Positions 1 through 13,479 of a stretch of 64,000 nt of DNA are shown piece by piece; position 1 is the stretch's first letter, and each line of letters opens with the position of its first letter. Source of the stretch: Epiperipatus broadwayi (Eukaryota; Onychophora; Udeonychophora; Euonychophora; Peripatidae); assembly GCA_028023455.1 (NCBI GenBank), contig JAQFVV010006203.1:7532821-7596820 (forward strand), written 5' to 3'. The notes beneath the pieces were generated by a model. The model was not told the DNA's origin, searched no databases, and was given only the letters and a program-made list of their open reading frames with translations. Made by a program: the position numbers and the translations under genes.

Positions 1-3000
1 ATTAAAATCCTATCCAGTATTATCCTATCTATATCTGCAGATTAATTTCTAGATTAGGGCATTCATCAATGAGGAATTTTGGATGTGAATCTAGAGCTAC
101 TGGATGTTTGGGATCTAATGTAACTAAGATACTTTTCCTCAGTTAGCCATCTTTTACTTATTTATTAGTGTCAAACTATCAATCAAAAATTCAAAAATAT
201 CTTAATGTAACAATGAACCATCTGGCTTTTATTGATTACTTAAGTTTATATTATGTGATATAACCAGAATAAAAGAGATAGAATTTACTACTAAAAAAAC
301 AGTGTAATTTGAGGGTCAGCTGATGATTTATTTGCTTTTATACAAAAAAAGGAATGAACAGGCAATTTGAATAAAAACATTATTTTTATTTGAACTAGAA
401 ATAAATTGAATTGTTCTGAGCAATTGTGTTCTTTATGGTCATATTAGTTCATATAAATTTCTATTATGTTAAAATTGAGAAGAAAAAAAAACAACTTTTT
501 TTTTAGTAATTTTATGCTGATAGTCTTTTTTTTTTTTCCCTTCATTATATAAAAAGTTGTTCCTGTTTAAACTTTTTATCCAGAATTCATTATTTTATTT
601 AATAATAAAATAACAGATCACAAAGTGAGTTTGACAAATGTTATCATTAACTGATAGATTGGAATTGGGTTACTAACCAGATATTAATTTTATAAACATG
701 TTTAAGCCACTACAAATTTCATTGCAAAAGGCAAAAGAAAATAAAAATAAGTAGATACAATATGATTAGTAAATTTGAATTTGGTCACAACAGTTCACAG
801 TAAAAGATAAAAGGAAAAAAAAAAGAAATAACATGATGAGAGTATCTCAAAGAATGGGCAGGTTTAAGAGTTACTGTGACAATGTAATGCCAATGAACAA
901 AAAAAAAAAAACACATACACAAATATAAATATGCACCTATGCATATATTATATTCTTAAACTATAGTTTTGGAATATGGAAATTATTGCTGGCTGATTTT
1001 CACTTTTTTTCCGTTTTTTGAGAGCATGCCAATAATTTAAAAAGTAAAACATGTTAAAAGTTGAAACTTTTTAGCTTTTTAAGTACTGTATTTAATGTCA
1101 AATTACTTGTCAAATCAAATGAGTAAAAAAAAACCTGCAATAAATCATTTGAGGGTTTTTTTTTTTGGAAGATAGTATAAATATACAAAATATAGTGATA
1201 TGAGAAGATAGAGCTTGATCATAAAAATAATATTTGCAATTAAAAATTACATATTTGTTGCCAACTTTTTTTTTTAAATTTATCAAATATATAATTTTTG
1301 CAATATACAGCAGGTTTTTTAAGACAAAACTAAAAAAAAAAAGATTTTGAAATCAAAAAATTTAATACTACTTAAATGAATCCAGTTTCTCTATAGAATA
1401 ATTCTATACTGTCAAAAATCATTACATTGATACATGTGTGTTAGTAACAATATCTAAAAGAAAATAGCAAGCTTGAATTAGAGAGGCAAAAATAGAGTAT
1501 TAAAGTTTAGGAATAAATAAGATATCTGTTTAAGGTTAAAACCTAAATTATTATTTATTTATACTGGCTTATGTTTTAATGATGATAGTCCAAAGTTGTT
1601 GGTCATTATTTATGACAATTTCAATGTCTAATTTTGTAGGAGAGACTGGGGGGGGGGGGGTTTCATCACTGAATTGAGAATTAATTCTTTAAGTTTCAGA
1701 TCTGAGTTTACAACTATGTTTTTCTCTCTTCTAATCATATATCATTATTTTCACAATATTATTCAGATAATAATCTCATTGCTTTTAACTCTATTGACCA
1801 TATATTGCTACCTTCAGCTGGTATTATTAAGATAGAATATCATTATTAAATGTTTAATTGCTCTAATGTTCAGAGTTTTAGTTTTGGCTATGCTGAAAAG
1901 ATACTGACATAATGAAAACTAACAATCAAATATAATGTTTTCAGATTGCATAGACTCCGATTTATCAGCTTCTTATAAACAGATGGATTAAATCTTAATT
2001 CCAGATCTAACTATTGCTTATATAGTATAGAAACAAAAAAAAAAAGAAATTCAAAGATAAAAACAATAGGACATTTAAATTGGTATTGAAGAGACATTGG
2101 ATGATGTGTCAATCACTTATCTTAAATTTTAATAGAATTCCACTTTGTCTTATTTGGTTATCCTCTACAATAATAATCCATATTGAAAGGATAAAGCACA
2201 ACCTGTATATACAATTTAGTAGTTGATATCATTTATAAAAGATAAAAAAAAATATTATTATTAATGCAGAACAAAATTTATAATATTAATTATCAGTAAA
2301 CATTTGTTTTAATTTATATCACATACTAAAATAGTAAAAAAAATTAACTTATTATATACAATAACATCTGATACAAGAAAAGCTTATGGAGAGTATACAT
2401 AGTACAATAAACATTCTTCTCGTTGAATTAAGATTCATGCAATAAATGTAATATTCAAACAACAAAGGTTTAGTTATTAATTGATTTTAATTACCTTTTT
2501 CTATCTCTAGCAGTGCAAATATTATATATATCTTTAAAAGCATTATTTTAAGCAGTATGCTGTAATAATTTTGGTCATAAGTCATAAATATAGAATTTTA
2601 AAAGCTGATTAATATTGATATCTAAATAAAAATAATTTTGAAATGAATTTACAGTATAAAAAAAAAAAAGTGGAAATCTACACCTTAAATATGGAAGCAC
2701 TAAATTTCTAAGCAATTAAAATATTATAATTTATTTTTTTTGCTAGTTTTTTTCCTGAGTTTTCTCCTGTGGCATATATTCCGAAATAATTTTAATTACA
2801 ACTCTATAAACATACAATTTCCATCTTATTAATGTTAACATAAACAAAAAAAATTAAGTGGACTTATAAAAAAAAATCTGTTACTACAATAATAATGTAT
2901 TCATAAAATGTATTCTGTGTTTTGGGTTATAACGATTAAAAAAACTTCTTACACTATGTATACAAGGAAGTTTATTCTGCAAATACATTAACATATAAAA

Positions 3001-4233
3001 AACAATAATCAACACCATCCAGAACCATCTATGAGAACATGACTAAATCAAAAGACAGGAGATAGTACTACCAACCAGTAATGCTAAGTAGATCTCTGTT
3101 CTTAATGTAAATAAGAAATATTAGCTAGGAAATTCATATGATTCTGTGCTTTGGTAAAGAACATCATTGTTATTAACTTTATATTGATTTTTTAAAAAAA
3201 TAATTAATAAGCTATATCTATTTTTTCATTTTTTTATAATTAATTTACGTTTGAGATAGGATAATGCAACTAAACTTCTTAAAAGCAATGCAGAATATTA
3301 ATACTTAAAAAATACCAATTTAACTGGACAACAAAGATTGTGATTTTAAAAAAATTACTATTTATATTGTTTTTTATGGTGCTGATTTCAAATTTGGAAT
3401 TAGAACATCTATCAGCAATAGCTTTTTTAAAAATATATATACAGGTGCTGAATTATTTAATTAATACATAGAAAGCTACTCTAAAATTAGTTTATCAATT
3501 TCTTTCTCAGATTATCAATCTTATAACTGGTCAGAAATAATATGTCTTAAATGCCCATTTCTATAATACAATTAAGATGATTTAAAAAATATATATATAT
3601 TGTTAATCCTGCATGAATTTAATATCAGATTATTTCTCCTTAATAAAGATAACTAAAATTATTCCCATGTTAGAAATATTAAACCAATCCTAGATTAGTC
3701 TTGACTGCAAACTTGTTAGTTTGTCTTCAGCTTCCTATATCAACAGCTAGTAATAAATTTAAAGATGGATGGTGAAAATTAATAAGGAAGAAAAACAATT
3801 AAATGTAAATTAATCAAAACAGATTAAGATCTCATGTTTGAATTAGCTTTTCATCTTCTAATTATTAATTTACACAATCTGATCAAGATCCGATTCAAAA
3901 TCTGAAAATGAACTAAGAACACAATTACATGATTTTAGCTTCAAGACTAAAAGGACCAAAATTTTTGAATAAATAAAACAAAAATCCTATAAATATCTTT
4001 TTTTTTTTTTTTTTAAAAAGAAAAAAATCTCAATTCAATCATGGTTTATGCCATTCACAAGGATAACAAAATCAAAGATAGCAATAAATGCAGCATAATA
4101 TAAATTTCAACACACACCGTGACAAATATATATAGCATAAATATGACAATTTAATTAAAAAATTATACGCATTAAAACATCAATAAATATAATTAACAAG
4201 TATAGTATATATACTTAAGCAGATGTATTTACA
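1..4233. other. AT-rich non-coding stretch
   Basis: No convincing coding frame, RNA gene or transposon protein signature is visible on either strand. The stretch consists of A/T-rich low-complexity DNA with many A or T runs of 8-15 bases and one run of 13 G residues at 1648-1660. It may contain fully decayed repeats that cannot be recognised by eye. Confidence 0.6.
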
Positions 4234-4527
4234 GAGATTTAAACCAGACTGTCAAGCTTCCTTCAGTAATCAACTTTATCTTATACAATCAATACACATG
4301 ACCACACATGTGTGAAAAATATAAATGATCTCCAATATACATATTTTGTGAACCAGCATCCATTAGTTGTTCTGGATCATCATCTTCCACACATACATAA
4401 TAATCAGTGCAAAATATGTATATTGGAAATCATTTATCTTTTTCACATGTATGTGGTCATGTGTATCAATTGTATAAATGGAGTGAATGACTGACGGGAG
4501 CTTGAAAAACTGGATTAAAATTCCCTC
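4234..4527. repeat. Foldback (palindromic) element, family FB1, copy 1
   Basis: The two ends are inverted copies of each other. The left end carries TCAAGCTTCCTTCAG and the right end, reversed, reads TCAAGCTCCCGTCAG, and the arms stay complementary through a CACATGACCACACATGTG-like segment and a CCAATATACATATTTTG segment to a short centre near 4385. The same arms recur at 20.5-21.2, 46.9-47.3 and 50.1-51.1 kb, so this is a dispersed family and this copy lacks the central part of the longer members. The 60-codon open frame inside it is a chance product of the repeat. The outermost bases (GATTTAAACC) resemble a reversed Pol III B box. No transposase is encoded, so it is either a non-autonomous foldback or MITE-like element or a pair of inverted SINE-like units. 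Confidence 0.8.
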
Positions 4528-5588
4528 TAATAATACAGTTACAAAAAAAAAAAGAGTTATAGTAATAAATTGAGAAAGAGCCTATTTATAAACATATATA
4601 CTACATTCAAAATGTGTATGAATATAAATATATTAATTTGATTACATTCTTAAAAAAAAAAACTGGCTATGATGAAAATTAATTATAATAAAATATAAAA
4701 GACATAATGGTTATAATTTTAAACATATTTGCTTGAATGGATAGCAGTTCTATAAATTAGAAAATTAAAATTTCATCCAAAATTGCCTCAAGTCCAAAGT
4801 TAATAATAGTAGCAAATCTAAAGGAAATCATAAAGTGCTTTATTTTTAAGTTCCTACAGATCTCAAAATCCAAGCAATTATCTCTTACTTGCAATAAATT
4901 GTCTGACTAAATGTTTTCTTGTAAATATTTTGCTTAAGTTTTCAAAACTATTTGACTGATGATCAGACTTTTTTTTTCTTTGTAGGCATGCTCCATTACA
5001 AATTTAATATTTTTTTTCTTTAGTTTTCATTAGATATTTAACGCAAAATGTGAATGCATGATTTGACTGGTTTTAGCATACAGTTTTTTTTTTCATAAAT
5101 TAATCAATTATTGTCATTTTATTACATAAAGAAAGTGCTTGATGACTTCTTCTAGTCTTAGAAGACTAGTAAGCATCATTAACATAAAATGAGAGACCAT
5201 TTTAAATGAAATTTTAATTTCAAATTCACAGCTTCGCTGAGTATACAAAACAAGAAAATGGAAGCTGATATACAGGCAAGTAACGTATGAATTTCTAATT
5301 TGTACTTTTTAACGTATTTAAAAAGTGTGCATCATTGAATCAGCAGTTTTTGAGTTAGCAGATACAGTGATTTAACTGGATTATAAGTCCTTTTGGACAA
5401 ATTCAACTGAACATATAGTAAAATAGTTCAAAAAATTTAAAATCATTAAATATTTTGAAACATGAATGAAGATCTTACATAAGTGCATATATATATATAT
5501 ATTGTGCTTCAAAACTAATGCCATGTTTATTTATGTAAACCCCCCCCCCATTGTCGTTCAATGTTTAGGAACAGATCCACTAATATGT
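4528..5588. other. AT-rich non-coding stretch
   Basis: Nothing gene-like is visible. A perfect 18-bp palindrome (CTAGTCTTAGAAGACTAG) lies at 5152-5169, with no evident function. Confidence 0.55.
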
Positions 5589-5589
5589 A

Positions 5590-6481
5590 TATACACCTGG
5601 GTCTCGTTTTATGCGGTAGATAGGTTCCTCAGAAAATGCGCACAAAAGAAATCGCACAAAAATAAACGTAACTTACCTTGAAAAATGGGGGATATGTTCC
5701 AGTAATTTTCAGAAGTCGCATAAAAGTAAAGCAACAAGAAAAAATTACTTTAAAATTCGCATTAAAAAAATAAGAAATAAAGTATGAGTAATAAAAAATT
5801 TCAAATATTTGAAAAAAATTAATACAAGATAAACTTTTTTTATTAACTACAGTATTTAATTTTATATTTTTCATATATATTTTAATCATTACCGCTGTTT
5901 ACAATATGCATTCAATTTGTGAACTAGTAAGAAATCAGATTCGTGACGTTTTGTACAACTAGCGCCACTTTCAGTCTTCAGCTGTGTTAATGGTTTTCTG
6001 TTTCTATATTAAAAAAATGAGATATCAAAACAAAAAAAAAAATACATTGTCATTAGAAAGATTATTTTCAGTATATAAAATCAATAAAATCTTCGTTATG
6101 ATTTATTTTAAAAATCTAAAAAAATATTTATTTCTGTTAATATTTAACAAAATATTTTTTAAAAGTTTAAAATTTTTGAATATTTATTGTAATATTTTTA
6201 TATGTACATATAAATCTATTATTATTATTATTTACTCATTAGTATAAGTAGGTTATTTACATAGAAGCTAAGTTTCTAAATACAGCTTCAAGCCATATTC
6301 ACGTTAGCTGGTAATATAATGTTATATTTTTGAAAAAAAAAAAAAAGTATTTCAAGTCAAAATAAGTTATTAATAATTTAAATTTCTTGATATTTAATAA
6401 ATATAGTGAAATATGAAAGATATTAAGAAGAAACATGAATCGCATAAAAATAATCTGCATAAAATGAGACCCAAGTGTATA
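5590..6481. mobile_element. pogo/Tigger-like non-autonomous DNA transposon
   Basis: Terminal inverted repeats of about 25 bp are visible. The left end reads CACCTGGGTCTCGTTTTATG from 5594 and the reversed right end reads CACTTGGGTCTCATTTTATG up to 6477. Both are flanked by TATA, consistent with a TA target-site duplication, as in the Tc1/mariner superfamily. The CTCGTTTTAT core recalls the ends of pogo/Tigger elements. The inner parts keep weak symmetry: GCATAAAA motifs occur near both ends, at about 5717 and 6441. No transposase can be read. The 87-codon open frame at 5984-6247 is a low-complexity run of Phe, Ile, Lys and Leu and looks like chance, so the element is a MITE or an internally decayed copy. 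The Tigger placement is inference from the ends alone. Confidence 0.7.
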
Positions 6482-8448
6482 CTTAAAAAAAGTGTATTAC
6501 AATCAATGGTGATATTCATAATATTTATCAATCAGTTACTAAATTTATTCTTCTTCCCTTCTTTTATATAATAAAAAAATTAACCAAAAATCATACTAAG
6601 TTTTTAATATTTTTATTATTGATAATTTCAAATATGAAAATATGATAGAAAACAATGACAAATGTTTTACCATTTAAAATTGACAAAGAACTGATGGCCT
6701 ATTCATAAACATCAGATAAAAAGCATGAGCCATGGAACATTTCCTATTTAGATATAATGTAACTATTATAGATTTTAACTATCTGCTATGTTTATGAATA
6801 CAAGCATGAACTCATAAACTTTATTCCAATAATTTCCATGTAATTGTTTGATTTTCTTATTATTCGCAATTATCAGTCATTCATAATTTATCAGAAGTAT
6901 TCCCAGTTGTTTATTATTCCAGAAACATAATTATTTTCAACTTCATTATTCTTATCATCAGATGTGGGTACTTAATGATTCAACACATTGAATTTCAATT
7001 CAGTACAAAAATTGTGAACTGTTCTATCATATTTTGAGAACTACCCTGGTTTGTTATATACTTCAGCAAATGCTAAAAAAAAAGTTATACAGTTTATATG
7101 AATTGTAGTAGATTCCACGTCCTATGTGGATATATAGGCAAATAAAAAAAATGATGCTCCATTTCTATGAAAAAATCGAATTATTCATCCATAATTTACA
7201 TCACGGGAAATATGGATGATAGATCTAAATGCTAGATCTATATTATCTGAATAGTGTATTGCTAGTATAATTCCTGTAATAATTTGTAAAAGTAATGAAA
7301 TACCAAATAATGAACCATAATTTCATAAATATAGATTATATTGCCTTTTCATTTTAAGGATTATCTAATTGAATGATATAAATTTACAGAAAATAAACTA
7401 AATATACATTCATTACATACAATTATGCAATAATTGTTTGTCACTTTAAATCTTTGAAATTATCACTGATAAAACTGTTGGATAAAGGCCTAAAATATTT
7501 CAGTTGACCTAATCTAATTTGGTGTTAAATTGAAAAAAATTTAAAACAGACTTGTGTATCTGAATAACTTTAATCCATAAAAAAGGCTTCATTTTATTAG
7601 AATTGTGTGATGTCAAGAGGTAAAATGTATAGTACAAATAATCAAGATCACAACGTTCACTGCTATATGTAAAAATAATAAATTATTATAATTTAATATA
7701 CAAGTCTTTATTCATGTATTTTAAGTGCCAGTGGTAGAACAGAAGTAGTGAATATATAAAAATCATAAAAACTATAAAAATATTTTATTTGTTATTGCTT
7801 TATTCAAGTTATATGTTTTTATGTTAAAGATTTTGTATTCTAAAACATTTAATTTCTTTTAAATTAATTTCAGTTTTTTTTATTGAATTTGAATTATTGA
7901 AAAATCAATATATTCAATTCACTAGTTAATAGCCTAATTTACAAAGAAATGTTTAAATATATATAAAAAAAATCAAATATTTTGCAAAATAAAAAAGGAT
8001 CAACTTAATTTGTAACTAAACTAATGTATAAATATGATTTATAAATATTTAATATTGTGACAGTCAGATGATGTATGTTGGTTTAACCCAGTTCGAATAC
8101 TAAGTGAAAGTACCTCAAGGCCATCCATACGCGAGATACTAAATCAAGAATACTATGACCTCTGCCCTATTCGCCTATTCTCAAGGCTAATTATGAACCA
8201 ATAACATTATCTGAGACACACATAAATTATTTTTCAACCAGCCAAGCTTAGCCTCAGCGGTAGAGACATGGATGGGAACACCTAAGGAGCTAAATAGTTA
8301 AATGTGCATAAAAGTGCTACAAAAAATGTGTTTTGCATGCCTGGATCATTGGAAAAGCAAAATAAAGCATTACAATAAAATTAGAAAACTCAAGCTATTT
8401 TAGTTAAATAATATGTTTAATTAACAACTTTAAAATATGAATAATGAT
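6482..8448. other. Non-coding stretch with one more complex island
   Basis: This is mainly AT-rich sequence without coding signal. The segment at about 8060-8340 is less AT-biased and holds a Pol III B-box-like string (AGTTCGAATAC, about 8090) and, further on, an A-box-like string (CCTCAGCGGTAGAG, about 8252). The order is wrong for a tRNA gene, so I take it as a decayed repeat of unknown type. Confidence 0.45.
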
Positions 8449-8884
8449 TTAATGGCCTCCGCTATTCCCCTAAATTAATGAAAACTAATTAGACAATAAA
8501 AACAGATTAATATGTTTGCGGTCTAAATCTTTTCTTCCCAATTTTATTAAAATTGTCAACGCGAATCTCCTCGATAAAGTACAATAATAAAAATCTTTCA
8601 CAAAGCATTTTTTAATTGCTTTGCGCTAAAACAGAGTTTAAAAATTATTTAAAACGTATATAGCTAAATCTGATATACGTAATAAGCCAGTGGCGGACAA
8701 AAGAGGCGTTATCGAGGAGATCAAGTTGGCAAACAAAGAAAACTTACTCGTATGGAATTTAGAAACGTAAATAAAATTGGAAAGAAATTTTAAATGAAAA
8801 AATTAACTTTTAAACTTAACCGCAGTGGACTACAAAATATATATACATGTTAGTAATGAAGAATAGCGAAGGAAAAAGGGTTAA
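8449..8884. mobile_element. piggyBac-like palindromic MITE with TTAA ends
   Basis: The element is bounded by TTAA at 8449-8452 and 8881-8884. Just inside, the left end reads CTCCGCTATTCCCC and the reversed right end reads CCTTCGCTATTCTTC, after an offset of a few bases. Further inverted segments follow. One is TCTCCTCGATAA (left, about 8566) matched by TTATCGAGGAGA (right, about 8709). Another is a CCAATTTTATT segment (about 8538) matched near 8770. The whole 430-bp element is therefore a diverged palindrome. TTAA duplication is the hallmark of piggyBac-superfamily transposition. No coding frame is present, so it would depend on a transposase elsewhere. The superfamily call rests only on TTAA and the shared CGCTATTC. 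Confidence 0.55.
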
Positions 8885-9039
8885 ATATATATATAGATGA
8901 TCACGCAATATATATATCTAAGACTAGTCTAATAAAAATGGTTACATATACAACATTTCCTAAATACAATTCAATGAAGCAATTAAAAAAAGGTATGAAC
9001 AAAAAAGGGTAGAAAGTAAATAGTTCAATGGAGGAGAGA

Positions 9040-9545
9040 TATGATTACCGTCCTGGTTCCTTGGTCATGTTTCCTACGGCGTTCGTGGCTTGATCAGACC
9101 ATCGATAGGTATTTGCCCGGACAAGGAAAATGGAAATAAGTAGCATGCTTTTACGAAAAGTCCTACAGACACGGCACAGAGTTCAGATGACTATTGAGTG
9201 GATACTAAGGCATTTTGATGATATTTAGGAACCTCGGTGATAGGCAAAGCTATTTATTTGCCTAGCCAAGCATAGTAGAATCCATCAAATTCATATGACT
9301 TTTAGCTTGAGCATGTTCAAACTTCTCCATGATTTTGAAGACGACAGTTGTCTAACTTTTTGGAATAAAATCTCCACAAGCAAAATCTGAAAGAGTTCTC
9401 CAAAGAGAAATCTGAATGCCAGCAAGAAAACTCTGAATAACCAAGTCTTTTGTTCTCACTTTTATTTATACCCTCTTTGTCAGCTACCTTCTATTGTTTG
9501 TATGATCTTAGATCTTGATAAGCCCCACCGCGCTCCTTTGTCTAA
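9040..9545. other. Complex-sequence island of unknown origin
   Basis: About 500 bp with noticeably more balanced base composition than the surroundings (for example CCTACGGCGTTCGTGGC near 9074 and CCACCGCGCTCC near 9526). No open frame or known domain could be read in any frame. Its boundaries are not marked by repeats that I can see. It could be part of an LTR or other retroelement, or a conserved non-coding piece. Confidence 0.35.
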
Positions 9546-12500
9546 AGGTAACACTTTCTAAAAATAACTTTTACTTTTTTATTCTAAATTTCATTCTTTA
9601 AACTTTGAATTTTATTAATTAAAAAAGAAAGAGAAGGCCATCTTTAATTTGACTTGAGTGGGCTCACTAATTAAAACATACATTCCTTTAGAAAATGTTG
9701 GTGGGCTTATCTCAAAATGAAATCATACGCCATATTTTAACAAAAAAAAATATTATTTCTTTTAACAAAATAAGCATTTTATTTCAGCAGAATTTTGCAT
9801 TAACTCATATATATACACTTGACGTATATATATGTTTGACTAATAGGTTTTACAAGTAATTTTTATTAACAGAAATCTAATCTTAGAATGGAATTTATTT
9901 AACACTAAATATTTAAATGTAAATACAAATTTAATAAACATAATTAATTTAACTTTAATGCAAAACCCTGCTGATATTGGACTATAAACTTAATTCAGGC
10001 CTACAATACTAATCAAGTTTATAGGAGGCTGTGAAGCATGAATCGGACTTCAGATCCATTGCTTCAATATAAAATATAAAAAAAATCAATTGTTTTCCCT
10101 TTCTCTAATCTTACTACATGAAAAATGGATCAAACTGATAGCTTTAATCAGCTTTACTATTAAACACTTTGTTTTCTTCATTCTGACAACCTATAAATAC
10201 ATCATCCCATAAAAGATATTTTAAATTAAAAAATTACACTTGAAGCAAAATAGTGAAATCCAAAATAATAATCATAATCAAAAAGATTATAAAAATAGAA
10301 CTATTAAAATAAATAAATAGATGAATTTTATTAAAAATTATAAAAAACTTTAATGATTATATACAATCACTTTCAATTTATTTTTAAAAAAATTAATTTA
10401 AATACAAATTTGTTTTATATATATATTTGTAGATATGTAAATAGTCATTTCACATATGTGTATAGTAGTCTTTGATATCTTTACCAATAGTTGAAAGACC
10501 CATAAAGATATATCAAGAACTGGTTATTGAATATTTTGATGAACAGTTTCTTTCAAACTAAATCATAAATATATATTTATAAATGGAAATACTGTTCTTA
10601 AAAAGAATAATTTAAAACATGATATAAAATCCTAATTTATATACCATTACTAATTATATAAAACATTAAAATATATCTCATGCACAAATTTCTACCCAAA
10701 TTACTTTTTTTATTATTATTATTTTTGACAAATTGAAAATAACTAGATCATTTTAAATATTTTACTAAAAAGCATATAATTAAAATATTTTTCTAGTGCT
10801 TTTCTTTTGTTGATATCACTGTTTGATATATTTGCATTCATCATATCTTCATGATCAAATAAAAGCTCATAAAATAAAATTTCATAAAACACAACCTTCC
10901 TCCTTTTCCAAAAAATGCATAAATTTATTTTAAAAATATCATAACTATTTCCTTCCAATGTAAAAATGATGACAAAAATGAGAAAAAGATTTAATTTTAT
11001 TGGGCAATACTGACATAAACAATTTATTAAGAAAACAAAAAATACAGTATTTGTATTTTTAACAATAACAGTTAATTTATAATCACATTACCTTTTTTTA
11101 TAGTTCTAAATAACTAGTTGTTACTTCTGTTTTTATAAAAAAAAAAAAATTAAATTCTTTCCTACTTCTTTTCATAAGTAATTGGCCCATTTTCTTTCAT
11201 CTTAACTATTTTTCAAGCAGGTAGTAATATTTTTTTAATAAGTAACATATATATAAAGGGTAAACCCCAAATCCATAATACAAACAACAAAAATACAATA
11301 AAGAATTTACTGAAAAGTTAACAGCTTGAAAAAATGTCAACTTACTGAAACAAAATTCTTATTACAAAAATAATTTTTATATATTAGTATTTTACTTTTG
11401 AAAAATCACAAATTTCTATATATTTATTAGTTCTTTTAATATATAAAAACAAAAATTTTAAGAGAAACATTCTTTTTTAATTTTTAAGATAATTTTCTAT
11501 AGTGCTAAATAAAAATATATAGGTATTACTACTTCACCAAATTGAAAACACATTACTCTGTCAATGAAAAATGATGTGTGACATATTTTTGATTTAATGA
11601 CAATTAAAAATAAATCTTTAAAAAATTACTTAATTATTGTATTAAAAAAAATTATTTACATTTTCTATGCATAAAACAATATTAATTTATTACTCTAATA
11701 CATTGTATGCAATAATTCTTTTGCACAACATATCTAAACTATTGATATTATTATTTTGTGACCATTATCTGCATTTTAATACTTATTATTAATAATCATC
11801 ATTCTTGGGAAACCTTCCTTTAATCAATTCTTTATTTACTTTTATATACATATAATAAAATAAAACAGGAGTTACATCTAATTCATGTCATATCTTCCAA
11901 TTCTAATAGCAAATACATTTCTACTTTACACCTATATTTTACTTTATATTCTTACATAATTTAAATATGTATTTTACCTTACTTTTTTTTTTTTTTTATA
12001 AAATGTAAATAATAATACTGGATGCCCCTATCCACTGTTTTTAATTATTACAGATCTTCAGATAGTAAAGTTTTTTTTTTCATTACTCTTAATTCTTGTC
12101 CTTCAAAAAAAAAACACAAAAAACCTTCACTTCTTATTCTTTAAAATGGGGGGGTAAAATCTAATAATTTATATATTCCTACTGAAGAGGAGACTACTAT
12201 ATATCTCCAGATTACACATGCAGAAAAGTTATATGTAAATTATTCTTGTAATAATAAAAAAAAAGTTCTGATGGCAATCCTAAGTAAGTTTGAAATTTAC
12301 AAAACTTTTAAGTAAGTAACATATATACTCTTTTTTTAAATGATGAAACAAAAAAGTTGAAAATTTTCTAGTTTTTCTCATCAAATTAACCATGTTAAAT
12401 GAGTGCTTTTACTAAATGAAATAAACAGTTTTATGCTATTTTGTTTTAATCAATAGACAGTAATACTGTTTGTTGCTTTTTTATAAAAAAAAAAAAAAGT

Positions 12501-13139
12501 AGACTAAATGTTTAAATAAAAAATAAAATAAAACGTTTGTACATAGGTTGGTATTTGTACATACAGTATTACTATATAAACTTTTATTATTTTGTTCATA
12601 ATATTGAAGTTATATCAAGGAAAACAACATATACATTGTATATATACTGTAAATTAGTTCAAAATAAACCTTTAATTCAGTCAATTGAGTATGTGTACAT
12701 ATATACATATCTGTGTGTTCTATAGATAAACTACTGAATTTATGAGATTGTTTCATATTAATAAAGTTTTTAATTAATACTGGGATGCAAAAATGTTGTT
12801 CTACTTCAATATTTTAGTTGTTGTAGACTTACAAATAGCTAAGTTTCTTTATCCAGCTTTTAGAATATTTCATTTAATATTTATGCAGAAATATATCAAA
12901 TGTAATTTGGAATTAATTAAACAAAAGTCCCATTCATTACAATATTTTTTTTTTTTTGTATTCTTGAATTCTAGGGTTCCTGATTAGTATTTTATATTGT
13001 AATTTATTTTATGTAGCTTTAAAAAAAATAATATTTATGAGAGAAGAAAAATTGAATTAATAGCTTACACTATCTATATAAGATCATATATATTGCTTAT
13101 AATACATTCATATATACTTCAATGCAAACAAATTTTCTT
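9546..13139. other. AT-rich non-coding stretch
   Basis: No coding frame with protein-like composition, no terminal repeats and no RNA gene could be identified. The open frames of 60-70 codons here consist almost wholly of Ile, Leu, Phe, Tyr, Lys and Asn, as expected by chance at this base composition. Confidence 0.6.
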
Positions 13140-13330
13140 TAAAAACTTCTTTATTTTCCTTACAATTTCAACTATCCAGCAGTCTTCATCAGCGCTTTAT
13201 CAGACCTCTGCATTTTTTTAAGGGATTAAAGTGAACTGGCTCTGAAGATGACTGCAGGCTAGTCAAAACATAGGGGGTATGTATATATATGTACAAATAA
13301 AAAGTTTTTGCTAAAAAGTATTCGAAGTGC
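13140..13330. repeat. Head-to-head pair of hammerhead-like motifs (Penelope-like terminus)
   Basis: On the - strand, 13192 to 13166 reads CTGATGA, one A, then a GACT/AGTT stem with a 7-base loop, then GAAA. On the + strand, 13242 to 13268 reads CTGAAGA, one T, then a GACT/AGTC stem with a 7-base loop (GCAGGCT), then AAAA and C. Both match the order of a hammerhead ribozyme core (CUGANGA, stem II, GAAA), with one extra base before stem II and, in the second, a G-to-A change typical of CpG decay. The two copies are the same module in inverted orientation. Hammerhead motifs are established in the terminal repeats of Penelope-like elements, and a Penelope-like coding relic follows at 13.5 kb on the + strand. 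Stems I and III are not clear, so activity is doubtful. Confidence 0.55.
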
Positions 13331-13479
13331 TTTGGATAAATTGTATTTATAGGATATTACAGCAAAATAAAGAAAAGTGTCATTTTGGTTATATAAGATC
13401 ATCTTTGTGAACCTAAATCGAATATTGACATGACATCTGTAGTAAACTAAATAATATTAGTATTTATTTCCACTACATT

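Noticed and set aside
4312-4494. 60-codon frame starting MKNINDLQYT
   Set aside because: It is entirely inside a palindromic repeat; similar strings appear in the other copies with frame breaks.
5984-6247. 87-codon open frame as a small gene
   Set aside because: Composition is almost only Ile, Phe, Lys, Asn, Leu and Tyr, as expected by chance, and it lies inside the Tigger-like element without matching a transposase.
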